Below, in pieces: positions 62,120 through 64,000 of a DNA stretch of 64,000 bases. A program made the translations under genes and the position numbers. The notes under the pieces are model-generated. The model was not told the origin of the DNA. It saw only the letters and a list, made by a program, of their open reading frames with translations, and did no database searches. The stretch's first letter is position 1, and every line of letters begins with the position of its first letter. Source of the stretch: Neovahlkampfia damariscottae (taxonomy: Eukaryota > Heterolobosea > Selenaionea > Neovahlkampfiida > Neovahlkampfiidae); contig JABLTG010000001.1 in assembly GCA_016618085.1 (NCBI GenBank), positions 375,461 to 439,460 on the forward strand, in the 5' to 3' direction.

Positions 62120-63150
62120 TTATTGTAAGGTCATTAATTTACCATCACTTTGAATTTGGACTCCAGATAATTTTTTCATTGAAATGGCTTCCATGGTATC
62201 ACGACTCAATCTCTTCCATCTTTTATATTCACGAGAAAAAAGAAATCTTGAATATGTATCATTTAAATTCCTCATAACTACAGCATCCAATGATCTAAAC
62301 AAATCTATAGGTGCTTCTTTGTTCTCTACTTTTTGACGAATTGGTTCAATTGTGCATGCATCTGCATTGATTTCTAAAGGAGACAAATCTCCACCAATAT
62401 ATTTGATAACCATTTGTTGAGCATGTTTTAATCTTTTTGTAGAACTTTTTAAAGTTTTATATTTGTCACTGTCCACCTTATACAAAACGTTTTCAATGCT
62501 GAACTCTTTTTTTGCATATTCATAAAACAATTCAAAGGTTGCTTGATTTTTGAATATTTCGAACAATTTAAATGATGTATCTTCAGTTTGTATTTTATTT
62601 GGCTTGTAATATCTTATGATAGTAACGAGCAATGAGAAAACTCCTCCAACCAATGCCAAAAAAACAAGAATCAAAAGTTCAATCATTATTGCCTTTATGT
62701 AATCAGGTAATGGAGCAAGTCCCCAAACAAAAGCTATGCATTGAAATATGAGTATTTGATTTAAAATTTACCAATTGGAAGAAAAATAATCATTGGAAAA
62801 GATTCAATTCTAAAAAAATATCGATCATCATCAAAGAAGTATCTCCTACAACCACATTTAATAAAATAGGTATAATTCTTGATGGCATCAAAAATTTGTG
62901 ATCCAAAATATGCGAAAGTAGAGACAGTGAAGCATAAAACTTGAATATAAGTTCCAAATGTATTTACAGTTTGAGTGCATCTAAATCCTCCAATTGCAAG
63001 CAAAATAGTGTAAAGAAATACTTGGATTAAATAAATAATTAAAGATGAAATAACAAGTGAAAGTGGTGATTTCAATCTTTTCAGAAACAAAACATAAATT
63101 GGAATAGTTCTATATGATCCAATATCATCAGTACTCTCCTTCTTGTTCAT
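62120..63150 (-). CDS. Membrane-anchored RGS protein
   Basis: Exons 62772-63150 and 62120-62733 (38-nt intron); 330 residues from the first ATG. Four or five helices (SLVISSLIIYLIQVFLYTIL; VLCFTVSTFAYFGSQ; FPMIIFLPIAFVWGLAP; LLILVFLALVGGVFSLLV) precede an RGS domain (FEIFKNQATFELFYEYAKKE, QMVIKYIGG, RQKVENKEAPIDLF, LNDTYSRFLFSREYKRW). The layout recalls 7TM-RGS proteins such as plant RGS1. A further in-frame helix (YWALTYIYLHYIFAQNFLW) lies upstream of the ATG, after a 36-nt intron, but has no ATG of its own. CCAAT at 63274-63278 and 63307-63311. Confidence 0.8.
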
Positions 63151-63424
63151 TGATTGTTTGTTGATATTTTCTTGAATCCAAAGAAAATTTTGTGCAAATA
63201 TGTAATGTAAATAGATATAAGTTAATGCCCAATATCTGAAAAAGTTAAATCGGAGAATAATTTCTACTTACGGCCAATGAATTGATGGTTATTGTGATAA
63301 AAGTGGCCAATTAGATTTAATTTTGCCAGTTATTTTTAGAATTTTTATTTGAAGTTGTTCAAGTTGAACAAAAAAGACCTTTTGTTCAACTAGAAAATAC
63401 TGAAAAAGATCTCAAGTATTTAAA
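63151..63424. promoter_or_regulatory. Region between the membrane RGS gene and Fanzor
   Basis: CCAAT at 63274-63278 and 63307-63311 and a candidate 36-nt intron (about 63236-63271, minus strand) belong to the RGS side. The right part holds the palindromes and no CCAAT within 110 bases of the Fanzor ATG, unlike most host genes here. Confidence 0.5.
63355..63390. repeat. Nested palindromes upstream of the Fanzor gene
   Basis: Three copies of an octamer occur within 36 bases: TTGTTCAA at 63355-63362, its reverse complement TTGAACAA at 63364-63371, and TTGTTCAA again at 63382-63389. Copies one and two form an 8-bp palindrome with a one-base spacer. Copies two and three extend to an 11-bp perfect inverted repeat (GTTGAACAAAA / TTTTGTTCAAC, 63363-63373 and 63380-63390) with a six-base loop. 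They end 34 bases before the start codon. Confidence 0.8.
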
Positions 63425-64000
63425 ATGTCCAAACAGCTCAAATTGGATTCATTTTGGAAAGAAAAAAATGTTACTTCAACATCAACAACAGAAGTGATAA
63501 AAAAGAGAAAACTTGAAGAAACAAAAGAAACAGGAAATATGAAATCAACATATAAACAAGGAAAAAATTCGTATCCTTTTTGGTGGACTAAAGAAAGAAG
63601 ACATGCTACAAGTGAAACGTATACCTCCAAGTTCTTCAGTTGACAAGAATATTTGTTGGACAAAAAAGTTGGTAGAACAATCTTCATTAACAGAAGGTGT
63701 TTTATTTTCATCAAAAGATGTTCCAAAAGAAAACAAAAAAGTTTCACATAAAACTGGTTTATCAAAGAAACAACTTGATACAGATGAAATTATTCGATCA
63801 AGAAAAATTCTTTTAAAACCAACAAGTGAACAAAAGAAAAAAATACAAGAATGGATGAGAATTACTCGATTCGTTTACAATTTAACTCATCATTTTGTTG
63901 AAGATCTTGGATATGATGCAAATTTTATGTTATTGAAAAACATTATTTTAAATGCAGATAAGAATCCAGAATCTTCAAAATACCCTTGGTTGTTCAATAG
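63425..64000 (+). CDS. Fanzor (eukaryotic TnpB-like RNA-guided nuclease), N-terminal part
   Basis: Exon 1 63425-63611 and exon 2 from 63640 off the window end, joined by a 28-nt intron (63612-63639) that keeps the frame. Residues 4-11, QLKLDSFW, are a canonical PIP box for PCNA. KKRKLEE near residue 26 is a likely nuclear signal, followed by a disordered linker. The segment RSRKILLKPTSEQKKKIQEW with RITRFVYNLTHHFVED is the N-terminal helix-turn-helix region typical of OrfB/TnpB/Fanzor proteins (xYRIYPTKEQ.., R.xYN). The RuvC and zinc-ribbon parts lie beyond 64000, so activity and completeness cannot be judged. Codon usage and GC look like the host's. Confidence 0.8.

Overview
The window looks like nuclear DNA of a free-living, AT-rich (under 30% GC by eye), gene-dense unicellular eukaryote. 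About 37 protein genes fill 64 kb. They use the standard code and tiny GT-AG introns, mostly 28-49 nt. Gaps between genes are very short. Nearly every gene has a CCAAT/ATTGG pentamer within a few to about 60 bases of its ATG. A mitochondrial ribosomal protein (mL60-like), mitochondrial aconitase and presequences on the lysine enzymes indicate respiring mitochondria with their own ribosomes. DNA-PKcs, a polycystin channel, RGS proteins, a LARGE-type glycosyltransferase and a Fanzor nuclease fit a heterolobosean-like or other amoeboflagellate protist. That placement is inference; no marker here fixes the lineage.

Layout. 1-3.3 kb: start of an ABCG transporter with a cysteine-rich ectodomain. 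3.4-12.9 kb: ribosomal protein eS10, an unknown protein, an M28 peptidase, a Tipin/Swi3-like fork protein, small membrane and unknown proteins, an EF-hand protein, a kinase-fold-like protein and a multi-pass membrane protein. 12.9-20.2 kb: four adjacent genes for homocitrate synthase, homoisocitrate dehydrogenase, homoaconitase and aconitase. Together they cover the whole 2-oxoglutarate to 2-oxoadipate half of the alpha-aminoadipate lysine pathway. 20.3-32.4 kb: a complete DNA-PKcs gene of about 3,968 residues. 32.6-37.8 kb: unknown and small EF-hand genes, an alpha-crystallin-like protein, a membrane protein, and an RGS-START fusion that needs a 16-nt and a 4-nt microexon. 37.8-47.2 kb: polycystin channel, TPR protein, mL60, uS11, a Nop9-like pumilio protein and a TMEM135 homologue. 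47.2-59 kb: CNT nucleoside transporter, a short RPA1 paralogue, a poorly resolved patch, an NT-C2/DIL protein, an M32 carboxypeptidase and a GT49 glycosyltransferase. 59-63.2 kb: a Tudor-UVR-mitochondrial carrier fusion, an F-box/SPRY protein and a membrane RGS protein. 63.4 kb to the end: the N-terminal part of a Fanzor (eukaryotic TnpB) gene with a canonical PCNA-binding motif at its extreme N-terminus and nested palindromes just upstream.

The strongest candidates for something new are: (1) the compact lysine block, which includes the second aconitase-family enzyme the pathway is known to need in fungi; (2) the Fanzor with a PIP box and flanking hairpins; (3) the 4-nt microexon; (4) the Tudor-UVR-carrier fusion; (5) the near-universal CCAAT box almost touching the start codon. 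Exon boundaries come from reading GT-AG pairs with phase continuity. No transcript evidence was available, and all family names rest on recognised motifs rather than searches.
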